A stretch of DNA of 64,000 nucleotides. Origin: Legionella cincinnatiensis (GTDB lineage Bacteria; Pseudomonadota; Gammaproteobacteria; Legionellales; Legionellaceae). The notes below the pieces were generated by a model that worked only from the letters and a program-made list of their open reading frames with translations, did no database searches and had not been told where the DNA came from. Made by a program: the position numbers and the translations under genes. Location: the NCBI RefSeq assembly GCF_900452415.1, contig NZ_UGNX01000001.1, forward strand, positions 3,348,001 to 3,412,000, read 5' to 3'. This document shows, in pieces, positions 1 through 9,153 of the stretch (position 1 is its first letter; every line of letters begins with the position of its first letter).

Positions 1-2066
1 AAAGATTCATCCCTCCCCTTTCTATATTTTTCATCAGTATCCCCAACAAAAAGAATAAGTAGTAATGGCCTTCCATTTTGCCAGCGTCGCCATAGAAACA
101 TCAATGTTGCGATAATTTCGTCCACAGAGTACGCCATTTGTATGACCATAGCCATTGCAGCGATTAAACAAAGAGTACAATAGGTATTTAAAAAAATGGG
201 CTGAATAATAATAAAAGCAATGGAAACAGCACCCAAAGGAATAATCATTAAACCAAATAACAAGACAAGCCAGGGCATGGTACGCCAACGATTCGTGCCC
301 CCTATAATTCCAGTAAGAATTTCGAAGAGATAAACTACTGCTCCAAGTCCTGCATCAGATATAGGCCATTTTTTAGAAACATAGGAAGTAATAATTTCTT
401 CAGTACCATTTTGGGGATTTTGTGGCTTTCCAATAAAGAAAGGATCCCAGACATAATCAATATGGCCTAGTTGATAAGCCGCCATGTAGCGTGAAATATA
501 AAAACCAATAAAAGCAAGCATAATAATTGGGATACGTTGTACCCAACTTGATGGTGAAAAATCCCATCCAGGAGGAATAATAGGTCCAGTTAATGCAGCA
601 TTAGGAGAAATACCTATATTGGGACGTATTAATACTGAAAACCCAATAATTAATGCTCCAATCAAAGTATCATTTAAATAAGCTGCAGCAGTAGGTGCCC
701 AAAAAATTAATGGAGCGAAGATAAGCCACACCCCAAGGATTGCTAAAACCCATCTCAGTGGAGCCAACCTCCAGGACAAACATAAAAGAGAACCACCCGC
801 TAAAAGAAAACCAGTAAGCATGTCGCTAATAATTAAAGAATTTGAGTGATATCCTAAAATAAATGGCGCAGTAATCAGCCAAAAAGCAAGGGCAAGATTT
901 AAAAAATGTCCCCACAGATTTTGTTGATGGGCTTTACGAAATTCAAATTCATAACGTTCACGAATTATTTCAGGATTTTTTTCTTCAAGCGCCTGCATCC
1001 AGTCTGGCAGTGTAATTCCATTATTTTTGTACCAATTTTTAGGATCTTTTTTTAATTCATTTATTATTTTAGGTACTGTTTTTTCTATATGATGGCTTGG
1101 TCGCCAGTGAAGTTTTTCTCTCGCTTTAGTAATATCTAATTCATAATGATCAGAACCTAAATCAATCATAAAAGGGCGAATAAATGGTTTTTCTCCTTGA
1201 TCAAAATCATCAGGAATAATAGGCTCAGACTTTTCTTCCATCCAGGATGCAACTTTGGCAACTGGACGAGGGATATTGAATAACTCCATTTTTTCATCAT
1301 GCAGAAGCTCAGTAATCATTTCTTGTAAGTGTTTATAACTTACTGTTTCTGCCTCTCCTGCAAGAATAATTTCTTCTTCAGCTAATTCCTGGCGATAATG
1401 AACTGCTTTAACAAAGAGGCGAACTAAATCGTCTTGGTGAATAAAAGACTGACCCGCTTTAGGATCCCCTGCATATAAATTACTTTTAAGCTTTCGCTCA
1501 TAAGTGCGAGAAATCTGATGTGCAAGTGTGGGAATACATGTCTTATCATCATAAAGACCTGCGAGTCTTAAAATTAAATAAGGAATTTTTCCATGGTATT
1601 TCTGAATGATTTTTTCAGTTTTTTCTTTTGATTTAGGATAAATCCATTTAGGTGCCAAAGGGGTTTCTTCATTAATCTTTTCACCAGGTGTACCGGCTTT
1701 ATGCACCAGCATAGTACCTGAAAAGATAAAACGTTCTACTGTAAATTCTTGCAACGCATTTAATAAATTTTTAGTGCCTTGTTCATTTACTTTTTCATAA
1801 AGTGGCGATTCTTCCCCACTAAAATCAAAATATGCAGCCAAATGAATCACTGCCGCAATTTTACTACCGTATCTCTTTTTAAATAGATTAAATGATTGTG
1901 ATACTGAGGAATCTGATGTGATGTCAAATGGAATATCGCAATCAGTCCCTTCTTTATCAAATCCAATAACTTGATATTTTTCTTGCAATGCGTCTGTAAT
2001 TGCGACGCCCAAGTTACCTACAGATCCTGTTATAACCACAAGAGGTTTGTCTCCATCATTTGGCAT
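1..2066 (-). CDS. NAD-dependent epimerase/dehydratase fused to SPW-repeat and VKOR-like membrane domains (partial)
   Basis: The frame is open from the ATG at 2066 to the window edge, so the C-terminus is missing. AGGAGGA lies just upstream of the ATG. The first ~330 residues read as an extended short-chain dehydrogenase: a glycine-rich TGSVGNLG nucleotide-binding motif near the N-terminus, an SGT motif, and a YPKSK motif fitting the catalytic YxxxK. After a charged linker the protein becomes strongly hydrophobic. It carries two repeats with aromatic-Pro motifs like those of SPW-repeat proteins, then a segment with a YCTLC (CxxC) motif as in vitamin K epoxide reductase homologues. Inference: a cytoplasmic Rossmann oxidoreductase tethered to a membrane thiol-redox or sensing module. 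The family assignment of the membrane half is moderate; the nucleotide-sugar or steroid-type substrate is unknown. Confidence 0.75.
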   Translation of the reverse strand, partial: MPNDGDKPLVVITGSVGNLGVAITDALQEKYQVIGFDKEGTDCDIPFDITSDSSVSQSFNLFKKRYGSKIAAVIHLAAYFDFSGEESPLYEKVNEQGTKNLLNALQEFTVERFIFSGTMLVHKAGTPGEKINEETPLAPKWIYPKSKEKTEKIIQKYHGKIPYLILRLAGLYDDKTCIPTLAHQISRTYERKLKSNLYAGDPKAGQSFIHQDDLVRLFVKAVHYRQELAEEEIILAGEAETVSYKHLQEMITELLHDEKMELFNIPRPVAKVASWMEEKSEPIIPDDFDQGEKPFIRPFMIDLGSDHYELDITKAREKLHWRPSHHIEKTVPKIINELKKDPKNWYKNNGITLPDWMQALEEKNPEIIRERYEFEFRKAHQQNLWGHFLNLALAFWLITAPFILGYHSNSLIISDMLTGFLLAGGSLLCLSWRLAPLRWVLAILGVWLIFAPLIFWAPTAAAYLNDTLIGALIIGFSVLIRPNIGISPNAALTGPIIPPGWDFSPSSWVQRIPIIMLAFIGFYISRYMAAYQLGHIDYVWDPFFIGKPQNPQNGTEEIITSYVSKKWPISDAGLGAVVYLFEILTGIIGGTNRWRTMPWLVLLFGLMIIPLGAVSIAFIIIQPIFLNTYCTLCLIAAMAMVIQMAYSVDEIIATLMFLWRRWQNGRPLLLILFVGDTDEKYRKGRDES

Positions 2067-2872
2067 TATTTGTTCCTCCTGTAATGAATTGAATTCTCCT
2101 ATCATTCCTAAATAGCACTACAAATTGAATAAACTATAGATTAGTTTTTATAGATTTTGAATTCCACTTGATTAAGGAAAACCTTACACGGAACTGTTTT
2201 AAAGAAAACTATAATAAGAATCAAACAACAGTTTTGAGAGGTAGGGAAATCGCTTCGCAACCCTGGCTGCTCTTTTTGTTATTGCGGTGGTTGTATGTCT
2301 TTTTGAGATTCTTTAATACTTGCACAGATATTTTTAATATTCTCAATCTCCGGATGTTCTTTTTTTATATTATTTTGTTTTCTTTTTATTTTAGTAATTC
2401 CCTTTAGTGTTGAATGGCAAAAAGCTCAATATCCTTTTTAGCAATATAATGAACGTTTAAATCTTTGTTTTAACGTTAAGGTTCATCTTAAAAATATACT
2501 TGATAAGTTTATACAAATTACATAAATACCTACCTTAATTTTTTAGCAAAAACCCTAATAAATGATTTGCATTTAAAACATTATCTGTGTGCGATGAAAA
2601 GAAAAAGCTTGCGCTCGCTCCATAAGAGTAGGTAACGCCCCTAAACTTTAGGGACGTTACCTAGGACTAACGAAAACTTTTTTGAGAGTGATGGCAATAA
2701 GAGAATTAGTAAAACAAATTATTTTCCAGTATATATAAGTATATTACAATCGTGTGTAAAGACATGCTTCAATGGATTTAATTAGAAGGGTCTTCTTGAG
2801 ATTCACTCAAAAGCGGGTGGTGCTTCCCAAGAACACACAATCCAGATATTCTCTTAGAAATTGGAGTTTTCG
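2067..2872. other. AT-rich intergenic region, no convincing gene
   Basis: This gap of about 800 bases lies between the divergently transcribed epimerase fusion and PEP carboxylase, so it should hold both promoters. A 79-codon frame at 2168-2407 has no ribosome binding site and low-complexity Phe/Leu composition, and is not called. The only strong structure is the palindrome at 2629-2663, listed separately. Confidence 0.6.
2629..2663. repeat. Near-perfect 35-base palindrome (17-bp arms)
   Basis: The arms at 2629-2645 and 2647-2663 are reverse complements with a single mismatch and a one-base centre, so the transcript could form a long hairpin. A short T run (2676-2681) follows at a distance, so it could act weakly as a terminator. 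The core CGCCCCTAAAC recurs in another hairpin at 62490-62503, suggesting a small dispersed palindromic repeat family. Confidence 0.6.
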
Positions 2873-5188
2873 ATGAAACAAAATGTCTCCCATCTGCCAA
2901 GAGAACTCAGCCATATGGTTTCTTGGTCGCTTACTCGTTTAGGGAAAGCCATTGCAGAGGTTTATGGAAAAGAAACATACGAAATAATTGAGCAAATTCG
3001 AGTATCCATGCAAGATACAATTGGGAGTAAAGCACTCGAACTTAGAAATGCACTTCTTAGTCTTCAAAGTGAGCTGTCTAAACTTGATAGAAATCAACTT
3101 TATCAAATTGCTCATGGATTTTCGCTCATGATGGAACTCATTAATGCCTGTGAAAGTGCCTACCGCATTTTTCGTATCAACCAAAGAAAAGAAAAAATCT
3201 ATTCTGACAAGCCTCAAGGTATTCATTATGTTTTAACAGCACATCCAACCGAAGCTCGTACCAATGAATTTTTAAAACTTTTCAAAGCAATTCGTGACTA
3301 TCTTGTCGAAGTTCTTAAATCCCCCTACCTGATGAATGAATCCCACCTGGATCAAATGCTTAAAATCTCACTCCAAATTAATATTTCCTTTCATGAAAAA
3401 CCAAGCGTAGAAGACGAAGCTCGATACATCTATCAATATGCACTCAATCCACTCAATATCAAACTTTATCATTCCTTTTTCACCCAAGGCATCCCCATTC
3501 AGTTACGCACTTGGGTAGGAGGTGATAAAGATGGGCATTCAGGTGTTAATGAAAAAATTATGGTTAAAAGTCTCGAGCTTTCTCGATCCTTTTTTATTGT
3601 CTATATTCAGGAGTGCCTAAAAGAAGTACTCGAAATTGTCAAACTCTCAACGGCATTAAATGCAAACAAAATCTTGGCGAGTCAGATCAATCAGCTTATT
3701 AGAAAAACGCATGATCTTAGAAAAATAAAACCTAGGGATCATGAAAAAGTTTCTGCATTCAAAAAAGAATTAACTGCGATACAGAGAGAGACCCTAAAGT
3801 TTTTAAATTTCAAACTCGAACAATTTTCCATTATCTCCAGCATTTTTCAGCTTTATCCCGCTTTGGTCATACCCATAGAACTCAGAGAAGATTCAGCCAT
3901 TGTCAAAGAAAGTTTAACAAGCATAAAAAAAACCACGATCACCAATATGCTGGAACAAGTCTATGCCATAACCCACGGGACTGATCCCAAAAACTATATA
4001 CGAGGTTTTATTCTCAGCATGGTTGAATCTGCTGAGGATATAAAAAATGGAATTAAGTTAGTAAAACAAGTTTTTAAAAACTATACCCTACCTGTTGTAC
4101 CTTTATTTGAAAATCAACTTGCTCTCACCAATGCTGATGCAATTTTAAATAATTCAATCACTGAAGATATTAGACAGAAGCATCTTAAACAATGGGATGG
4201 TAACTATGAAGTCATGCTAGGTTATTCTGACTCTTCTAAAGAAAATGGCGTATTACCTTCCCGGCTCATGATTGCTAAAAGCTTAAGAAGTATTCAGTTT
4301 ACACTCGAAAATAAGAACCTTCGGCCCATTTTTTTTCATGGTTCGGGTGGCAGTATTGAGCGAGGAGGTGGGGATATTAAAGAACAAACTGCTTCTTGGT
4401 CCAAGGAAATAATGGCGAATTATAAAGCAACTATTCAGGGAGAAATGGTTGCACGGCTCTTTGGTTCAAGTTCTATACTCAAAAGTCAGATTGACAAATT
4501 CATTGATATTTATTCACAGCAAGATAAAAACAGCGATAATGATTATCCTGAGGAGCTATCATTATTTTCTACAAAAGTCAGTCAAAAATATAAAACGCTG
4601 ATAAAAAGCGAATGGTTTTGGTTGGTAATTGAACAAGCATCGCCCTATCATTTTTTGAAGGAGTTGAAGATCGGCTCTCGTCCGACCAAACGAAAATCAG
4701 GACCGGATCAAAGAAAGCTTCGTGCCATCCCATGGATTCTATGTTGGACTCAAACACGACTTCTTTTTCCAACTTGGTGGGGTGTTGGTTCCACGTGGTT
4801 AGAGCTCAATGAGCTTGGAAAAAATAGGCTTAAGAATCTCTATAAAGAAAATGCTCTTTTTGCTTCCTTTGTAAAACAATTAGGAGTAACCCTTTCTAAA
4901 GTTTACCTCCCTATCTGGGAACAGTACTTGTATCAATTAACTGGCTCCAATGAATATCTCAAACCTTTTCAATCAGAGCTAGAATCAAGCATCCTATTTT
5001 TCCATCAAATTACGGGGGAAAAAGATTTTTGTTTTCATCAACCCTGGCTTGGAGAAAGTATTCAATTAAGATCAACTATGGTTCATCCTTTGAATCTTAT
5101 TCAGATTGAGGCCATAAAAAGAAAGGATTTACCTCTTTTAAGAAAAACCGTGACAGGCATTTCTTGTGGTATGTTAACAACAGGGTAA
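2873..5188 (+). CDS. ppc: Phosphoenolpyruvate carboxylase
   Basis: The product adds bicarbonate to phosphoenolpyruvate to give oxaloacetate, replenishing the citric acid cycle. Family motifs are present in order: VLTAHPTE with the catalytic His (near residue 125), GGDKDGH, LGYSDSSKENG, the glycine-rich FHGSGGSIERGGG loop, and LRAIPWILCWTQTR. At about 771 residues it is roughly 110 shorter than the E. coli enzyme, and the glycine-rich loop departs from the usual FHGRGGTVGRGGG, so this is a divergent short form. The frame extends upstream to a TTG at 2861, but GGAG at 2863-2866 is correctly spaced for the ATG at 2873, which I chose. It stands alone, with no operon partner. Confidence 0.93.
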   Translation: MKQNVSHLPRELSHMVSWSLTRLGKAIAEVYGKETYEIIEQIRVSMQDTIGSKALELRNALLSLQSELSKLDRNQLYQIAHGFSLMMELINACESAYRIFRINQRKEKIYSDKPQGIHYVLTAHPTEARTNEFLKLFKAIRDYLVEVLKSPYLMNESHLDQMLKISLQINISFHEKPSVEDEARYIYQYALNPLNIKLYHSFFTQGIPIQLRTWVGGDKDGHSGVNEKIMVKSLELSRSFFIVYIQECLKEVLEIVKLSTALNANKILASQINQLIRKTHDLRKIKPRDHEKVSAFKKELTAIQRETLKFLNFKLEQFSIISSIFQLYPALVIPIELREDSAIVKESLTSIKKTTITNMLEQVYAITHGTDPKNYIRGFILSMVESAEDIKNGIKLVKQVFKNYTLPVVPLFENQLALTNADAILNNSITEDIRQKHLKQWDGNYEVMLGYSDSSKENGVLPSRLMIAKSLRSIQFTLENKNLRPIFFHGSGGSIERGGGDIKEQTASWSKEIMANYKATIQGEMVARLFGSSSILKSQIDKFIDIYSQQDKNSDNDYPEELSLFSTKVSQKYKTLIKSEWFWLVIEQASPYHFLKELKIGSRPTKRKSGPDQRKLRAIPWILCWTQTRLLFPTWWGVGSTWLELNELGKNRLKNLYKENALFASFVKQLGVTLSKVYLPIWEQYLYQLTGSNEYLKPFQSELESSILFFHQITGEKDFCFHQPWLGESIQLRSTMVHPLNLIQIEAIKRKDLPLLRKTVTGISCGMLTTG

Positions 5189-5307
5189 TAGAGATAAGTG
5201 TTGCCATTAATGTTTGCATGGATTCCTAGGAAAAAAACCTGTGGAGAAATCATTTTTTTGATGTTTCATTTAATAAATTGCTAACGAGCAAGTATTTTTA
5301 GTCATTT

Positions 5308-6480
5308 TTATTCTTTCTTTTGTGTAACCCATACAGTTGCTTCCCCACATTTCGGATCGCTAACGTTGTGTATAAGTACTTTAAAATTACAATTTAGAAG
5401 TATTTGAGTATATTCTTCAGCAGAAAGAGATGCATGATATAAATCATACCCTCCGTTATCACCCCAGACTTCCCCGTATTCAGATCCTGAGGTAAATATT
5501 AATAAACCATTTTGTTCCACCAAGGATGAAAGGGATTTTAATACCATTCGTTGATCATCATGAGGTAAGTGAAAAAGGCTGTGCCAAGCAATTACAGCAT
5601 GAAACTTATCTTGTAAATTTAGAGTGCGCATATCAGCAAGAAGCCATTTTCCATTGGGAAACCGCTTTTTACATAAATGAATCATTTTTTTACTGGCATC
5701 AATACCTGTTACTTTATAACCTTTTTTAATCAAAAATTGTGCTATTGGTTCACCAGTACCACAACCAACATCTAATACTTTGCCCCCTGAGGGAATATGA
5801 TTTTGTAAAAAATCCAAATAGAACTGTTCCATATCAAGTTCTTTATTACGATGGCTATCAAACCAATCAATCATTTCATCATAAACAAGAGATACTTTAT
5901 TCTTATTTTTTTCCTTTACAGCCTCGGTATCTGCAATAGAATGAATGCGATATTTCAGTTGCGTAAAACCGCCGCCAATACATTTGGTTTCAATATGGTC
6001 AAGTTCAATATCATGTGTCAATGGGCCAAACAGAGAGCGACCAGATCCCAACAATACAGGAGCGATTGTTATCGTTAATTCATCGATCAGATTATCAACA
6101 ATAAAGTTCTGGATAGTAATACCTCCATCGATATAAAGATGTTTAAAACCTTGATTTGTTAACCGTTTGACTAAATCAACTGGTGTTTCAGAAGACATCG
6201 AAACATTATTTTTTAAATGGCTGGGTATTTCTATAGATTGGCTACTCATTACAACTACTGGGAGATCACCATATGGCCAAGATTCAAACGATAATACCTT
6301 CTCAAATGAATGCCTTCCCATAACCAGTCCATTGACTGTCGATATAAATTCTTTATAGCCACCATCCTCACCTGGCGGCACAAGAGTGTTCGCTTTCATT
6401 AACCAATCAATAGATCCATCATCCCTAGCAATAAAACCATCAAGACTGGTAGCAATAAAAACAGAACATTTGGCTAGCAT
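5308..6480 (-). CDS. DHFR/RibD-like reductase fused to a SAM-dependent methyltransferase
   Basis: Two domains share one reading frame of 390 codons. Residues 1-180 resemble the small YwjB/RibD C-terminal type of dihydrofolate reductase-like proteins: an N-terminal FIATSLDGFIA strand-loop, a VMGRHSFE segment, YIDGG, and a VLLGSGRSLFG segment near the end. A charged linker follows. Residues 205-388 are a class I methyltransferase with the SAM-binding motif VLDVGCGTGEP and a following VTGIDAS acidic loop. Each half is normally a separate protein of about this length, so this is a true fusion or a natural readthrough of two genes. AAGGA precedes the ATG. The substrate is unknown; a small-molecule detoxification or modification role is only a guess. 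Confidence 0.8.
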   Translation of the reverse strand: MLAKCSVFIATSLDGFIARDDGSIDWLMKANTLVPPGEDGGYKEFISTVNGLVMGRHSFEKVLSFESWPYGDLPVVVMSSQSIEIPSHLKNNVSMSSETPVDLVKRLTNQGFKHLYIDGGITIQNFIVDNLIDELTITIAPVLLGSGRSLFGPLTHDIELDHIETKCIGGGFTQLKYRIHSIADTEAVKEKNKNKVSLVYDEMIDWFDSHRNKELDMEQFYLDFLQNHIPSGGKVLDVGCGTGEPIAQFLIKKGYKVTGIDASKKMIHLCKKRFPNGKWLLADMRTLNLQDKFHAVIAWHSLFHLPHDDQRMVLKSLSSLVEQNGLLIFTSGSEYGEVWGDNGGYDLYHASLSAEEYTQILLNCNFKVLIHNVSDPKCGEATVWVTQKKE

Positions 6481-6617
6481 AATGATTTATCCTTTCTAAC
6501 TACCCTTTTCTTTTTATTCCTGCGACGATCACTTCTCCCTTTTCATCGACATGAGCGTCGGCAATTTTTTTGAAAAGAACGCTACCTCCAATGATTCCAC
6601 TTTATCAATGCCAGAAG

Positions 6618-7133
6618 CTATGCATTCTTTCGCCGAGCAAAATAAGCTATAACTAAAATAGCAATAATTAAAATAGGAATAATGAGAAGAAATAGATGTG
6701 TTTCCATCCAAGCAACACTTATTGCGAACAGGCCAAGTGCAATTCCAATAAAAAGAAAAGTTGATTCAATATAAATACCCGCTAAAAAAATCGCTTGTGC
6801 CAGAAGTGCGAGAACTCCTAATGCTCCAATAAATGGACTTATAATTCCTATATTGACATACATTGAAATGATATAAACGGACCCCATTAGTCCCAACCAA
6901 TGCAAAACTTCATGCCAAATAAGAACCGCCGTTGGTATTTTCTTCACATGCCTCAGATAAAAACTTAGTCCTAAAGCAAGCAGAGCAATGATAACTGTAA
7001 TTATCTGCCAAAATCGCCATGCGCTTTCCGCTTTCATATTAGTCAGGATTAAGCCGATAAAAGTTAGAAGAAGGATGATAATTCCGACAATAAATCGCGC
7101 GTTCCAAGGATGCCGTGAGCTATTATTTTCCAT
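6618..7133 (-). CDS. Small polytopic membrane protein, function unknown
   Basis: The 171-residue product is almost entirely hydrophobic, with five to six likely transmembrane helices and short Arg/Lys-rich loops: RHVKK between early helices and RRKNA at the C-terminus. AAGGA lies about eight bases before the ATG. It has no recognisable catalytic or transport motif. It lies in the same orientation as the reductase-methyltransferase fusion, with about 140 bases between them, but nothing ties the two functionally. Likely an inner-membrane protein. Confidence 0.7.
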   Translation of the reverse strand: MENNSSRHPWNARFIVGIIILLLTFIGLILTNMKAESAWRFWQIITVIIALLALGLSFYLRHVKKIPTAVLIWHEVLHWLGLMGSVYIISMYVNIGIISPFIGALGVLALLAQAIFLAGIYIESTFLFIGIALGLFAISVAWMETHLFLLIIPILIIAILVIAYFARRKNA

Positions 7134-7262
7134 TGATAAATTCCTTTTTACTTTTTAACAATATACCAAATTTTTTTTCAATTGCTACCAAGAATCCAAT
7201 ATAGTGAACTCAACAAAGCCCCCCCCTCTTTGATAGCCCTCCTTTATTTTTATAACAAAGTT

Positions 7263-7934
7263 TTAATACTGAAATTGATTGCTAAGAGAGGATAAATACT
7301 CTTGAATCGCTTCTGACGCAATTGCATAAGAACGAATAGGAATATCCAAAGGTGTTTGTTGGATAACCTGCAAAAAAGCATATAATGACATATCAATAAC
7401 GCGACATTTGCCTTGTTGACGATGAATGATAAACTGCTCAATTGCTTGTAAATCATCAATGCCTTTTTGATAAATTTGCTCACGATTGTGTCGGGCAATC
7501 CCTTGAAAATAGCCTTGTTTTCGTAGTTGTAGACGAATGATAGATAACACTATCTTCCCTAGCCCCTTAGGAAAAAAAGGTTTAAACGCCTTTTCAATCT
7601 GCATCTTATTTTCTGAATCAATCCATCGCGAATATAATATGATGAAATAAAGATGCTCTTCAATTAACCGTCTGATAGGTAAATCATCTATATAATCTTC
7701 AATATCTAATTCATATTTTTGTCTACAATGCTCAATGATGAATTCTGAATCAGCCACCAATAAGCCATTATCCTCAATCACAGGAAATTTACCCTTAGGT
7801 CCCTTACGCGGATTAGAAACCTGAATCACTTCAAAGGGTAAGTTTGTCCAGGTGAGGAAATAAAATATTTTGCTGCAAAATGGGGACAAGCTCGGCATCC
7901 CCCAAATACCCGGATACTGATATAGTCTAATCAT
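7263..7934 (-). CDS. Glutathione S-transferase-like protein of a terpenoid-type operon
   Basis: The 223-residue protein has a thioredoxin-fold N-terminus with a CSK segment near residue 20, a FPVIEDNG segment (the cis-proline region) and an ADSEFIIEHC segment that normally contacts glutathione. An all-helical C-terminal half follows. The pattern is closer to the metaxin/Fax-like branch of the GST superfamily than to classical bacterial GSTs. The start overlaps the end of the FAD monooxygenase gene by eight bases, so it is the last gene of a four-gene coupled operon with P450, terpene synthase-like and monooxygenase genes. Inference: it conjugates or isomerises a reactive (epoxide-like) intermediate, or protects the cell from it. 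Confidence 0.72.
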   Translation of the reverse strand: MIRLYQYPGIWGMPSLSPFCSKIFYFLTWTNLPFEVIQVSNPRKGPKGKFPVIEDNGLLVADSEFIIEHCRQKYELDIEDYIDDLPIRRLIEEHLYFIILYSRWIDSENKMQIEKAFKPFFPKGLGKIVLSIIRLQLRKQGYFQGIARHNREQIYQKGIDDLQAIEQFIIHRQQGKCRVIDMSLYAFLQVIQQTPLDIPIRSYAIASEAIQEYLSSLSNQFQY

Positions 7935-9153
7935 AATGATGTTTCCCCATAAGTTTGACCAAAAATTTAGGATTTAATAAATGCCATGGCCCTATTTTTT
8001 GATGTAGAACCTGAATAAGGGCTTTTCCAACGGCAGGATCAATCGTTGCCCGTTTTAATAGTTTTTGCAAAAACCATTGAAATGTAGTGTCCTTATCATG
8101 CCCCCTGTCCTGATGAGAAGACATTAACCAGGGCAACCAATTACATTGATGCAGTTGTTTTTGACTTAACCAATTTAGTTTATTAGGCTGTCTTAATAGC
8201 TGTATCTGCTTCAGTATAACGGTTAAACCTTGCCCATAAACAGGATTCTGGTAACAAATACTGTCACCAAGAGCAAACAAATTTTGAGGCCACTTCCTGC
8301 TCGCAATGATTAAGCGCTTATTATTCAAATTAGCATAGGGCACCCAATTCATACACTTACAATCAATAGAACCTAATTGATATTTTTCGAATAAGCTGTT
8401 TACTATTAATTGTCTCTGTACCTCTGTTTTAACGGTGCCAGTGGTATCAATTAATGTCAAAATCATTTCCTGTCCTTCAATGGGAGACAATACCAAACCT
8501 ATGGGTTCTTTTTTAGGACAAGCTTGAATATAAACTTGTTGAGCCACAAGTTTAGTCTGCCAAGTATCTTGCTGCAATCGGGTAGAAAAATATCGATATT
8601 GATTTTTAACTTCTAAAGACTTGAGTCGCAATTGCCTTTGCAAGTCCGACGCTCTACCCCGTGCATCAATGACATTCCCTGCAATTGATATATAATTGCC
8701 ATCTTTAAATTGCAATCGCTTTATTTTTCCATCAATCACCTGCCAATCATCCACTGTTGCAGTTAATGTCTTTATATTTTTAAACTGCTGGCACTCAGAC
8801 CATAAAGCCTGATTGAACCATTGGCGACTAAATAGGTACGTTTTTACATCACAATCATTTGGTATAAGAAGTCCCTGAGGAGTTTTCCACCAAGTTTCCT
8901 TACCCCAATCCACCAACGGCAGCAAATCAACAGTTAGCTTTCGCCAAACTTTTGGTAATAAAGAAGCCAGTAGTCGTTGTCCTTCCGCTAACAATACATG
9001 CAAATGACGGCTTTGAGGTGTTCCTTGACTCCCCCCTTGTGGATCAGGCCAATATCGATCAATGAGTAAAATCTCTTCAGCACGTTCTGCTAAAACCAAT
9101 GCTGATAATAACCCGCTAGCGCCTGCGCCAATAATAGTAAATGATGGGCTCAT
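7927..9153 (-). CDS. FAD-dependent monooxygenase/epoxidase-like oxidoreductase
   Basis: The 408-residue protein starts with a Rossmann FAD motif, GAGASG at residues 9-14. A QSRHLHVLLAEG segment typical of geranylgeranyl-reductase/squalene-epoxidase-like flavoproteins follows. Near residue 290 it has the FAD ribityl-binding motif FALGDSICYQNPVYGQG. Such enzymes hydroxylate, epoxidise or reduce hydrophobic (often isoprenoid or polyketide) substrates using NAD(P)H. Its ATG overlaps the stop region of the terpene synthase-like gene by four bases, and its own end overlaps the GST-like gene. Inference: a tailoring oxygenase acting on a terpene hydrocarbon made by its neighbour. The actual reaction cannot be read from the sequence. 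Confidence 0.82.
   Translation of the reverse strand: MSPSFTIIGAGASGLLSALVLAERAEEILLIDRYWPDPQGGSQGTPQSRHLHVLLAEGQRLLASLLPKVWRKLTVDLLPLVDWGKETWWKTPQGLLIPNDCDVKTYLFSRQWFNQALWSECQQFKNIKTLTATVDDWQVIDGKIKRLQFKDGNYISIAGNVIDARGRASDLQRQLRLKSLEVKNQYRYFSTRLQQDTWQTKLVAQQVYIQACPKKEPIGLVLSPIEGQEMILTLIDTTGTVKTEVQRQLIVNSLFEKYQLGSIDCKCMNWVPYANLNNKRLIIASRKWPQNLFALGDSICYQNPVYGQGLTVILKQIQLLRQPNKLNWLSQKQLHQCNWLPWLMSSHQDRGHDKDTTFQWFLQKLLKRATIDPAVGKALIQVLHQKIGPWHLLNPKFLVKLMGKHHYD

Noticed and set aside
2168..2407. 79-codon plus-strand frame in the first intergenic gap
   Set aside because: No ribosome site, Phe/Leu-rich low complexity, no motif; likely chance in AT-rich DNA.
5526..6358. Several plus-strand frames opposite the reductase-methyltransferase fusion
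   Set aside because: They are antisense to a gene with clear conserved motifs and have no coding signals of their own.
6481..6617. Minus-strand peptide-like stretch (VLFKKIADAHVDEKGEV) before the reductase fusion
   Set aside because: It has no start codon and a stop directly upstream; it could be a relic but is too short to assign.
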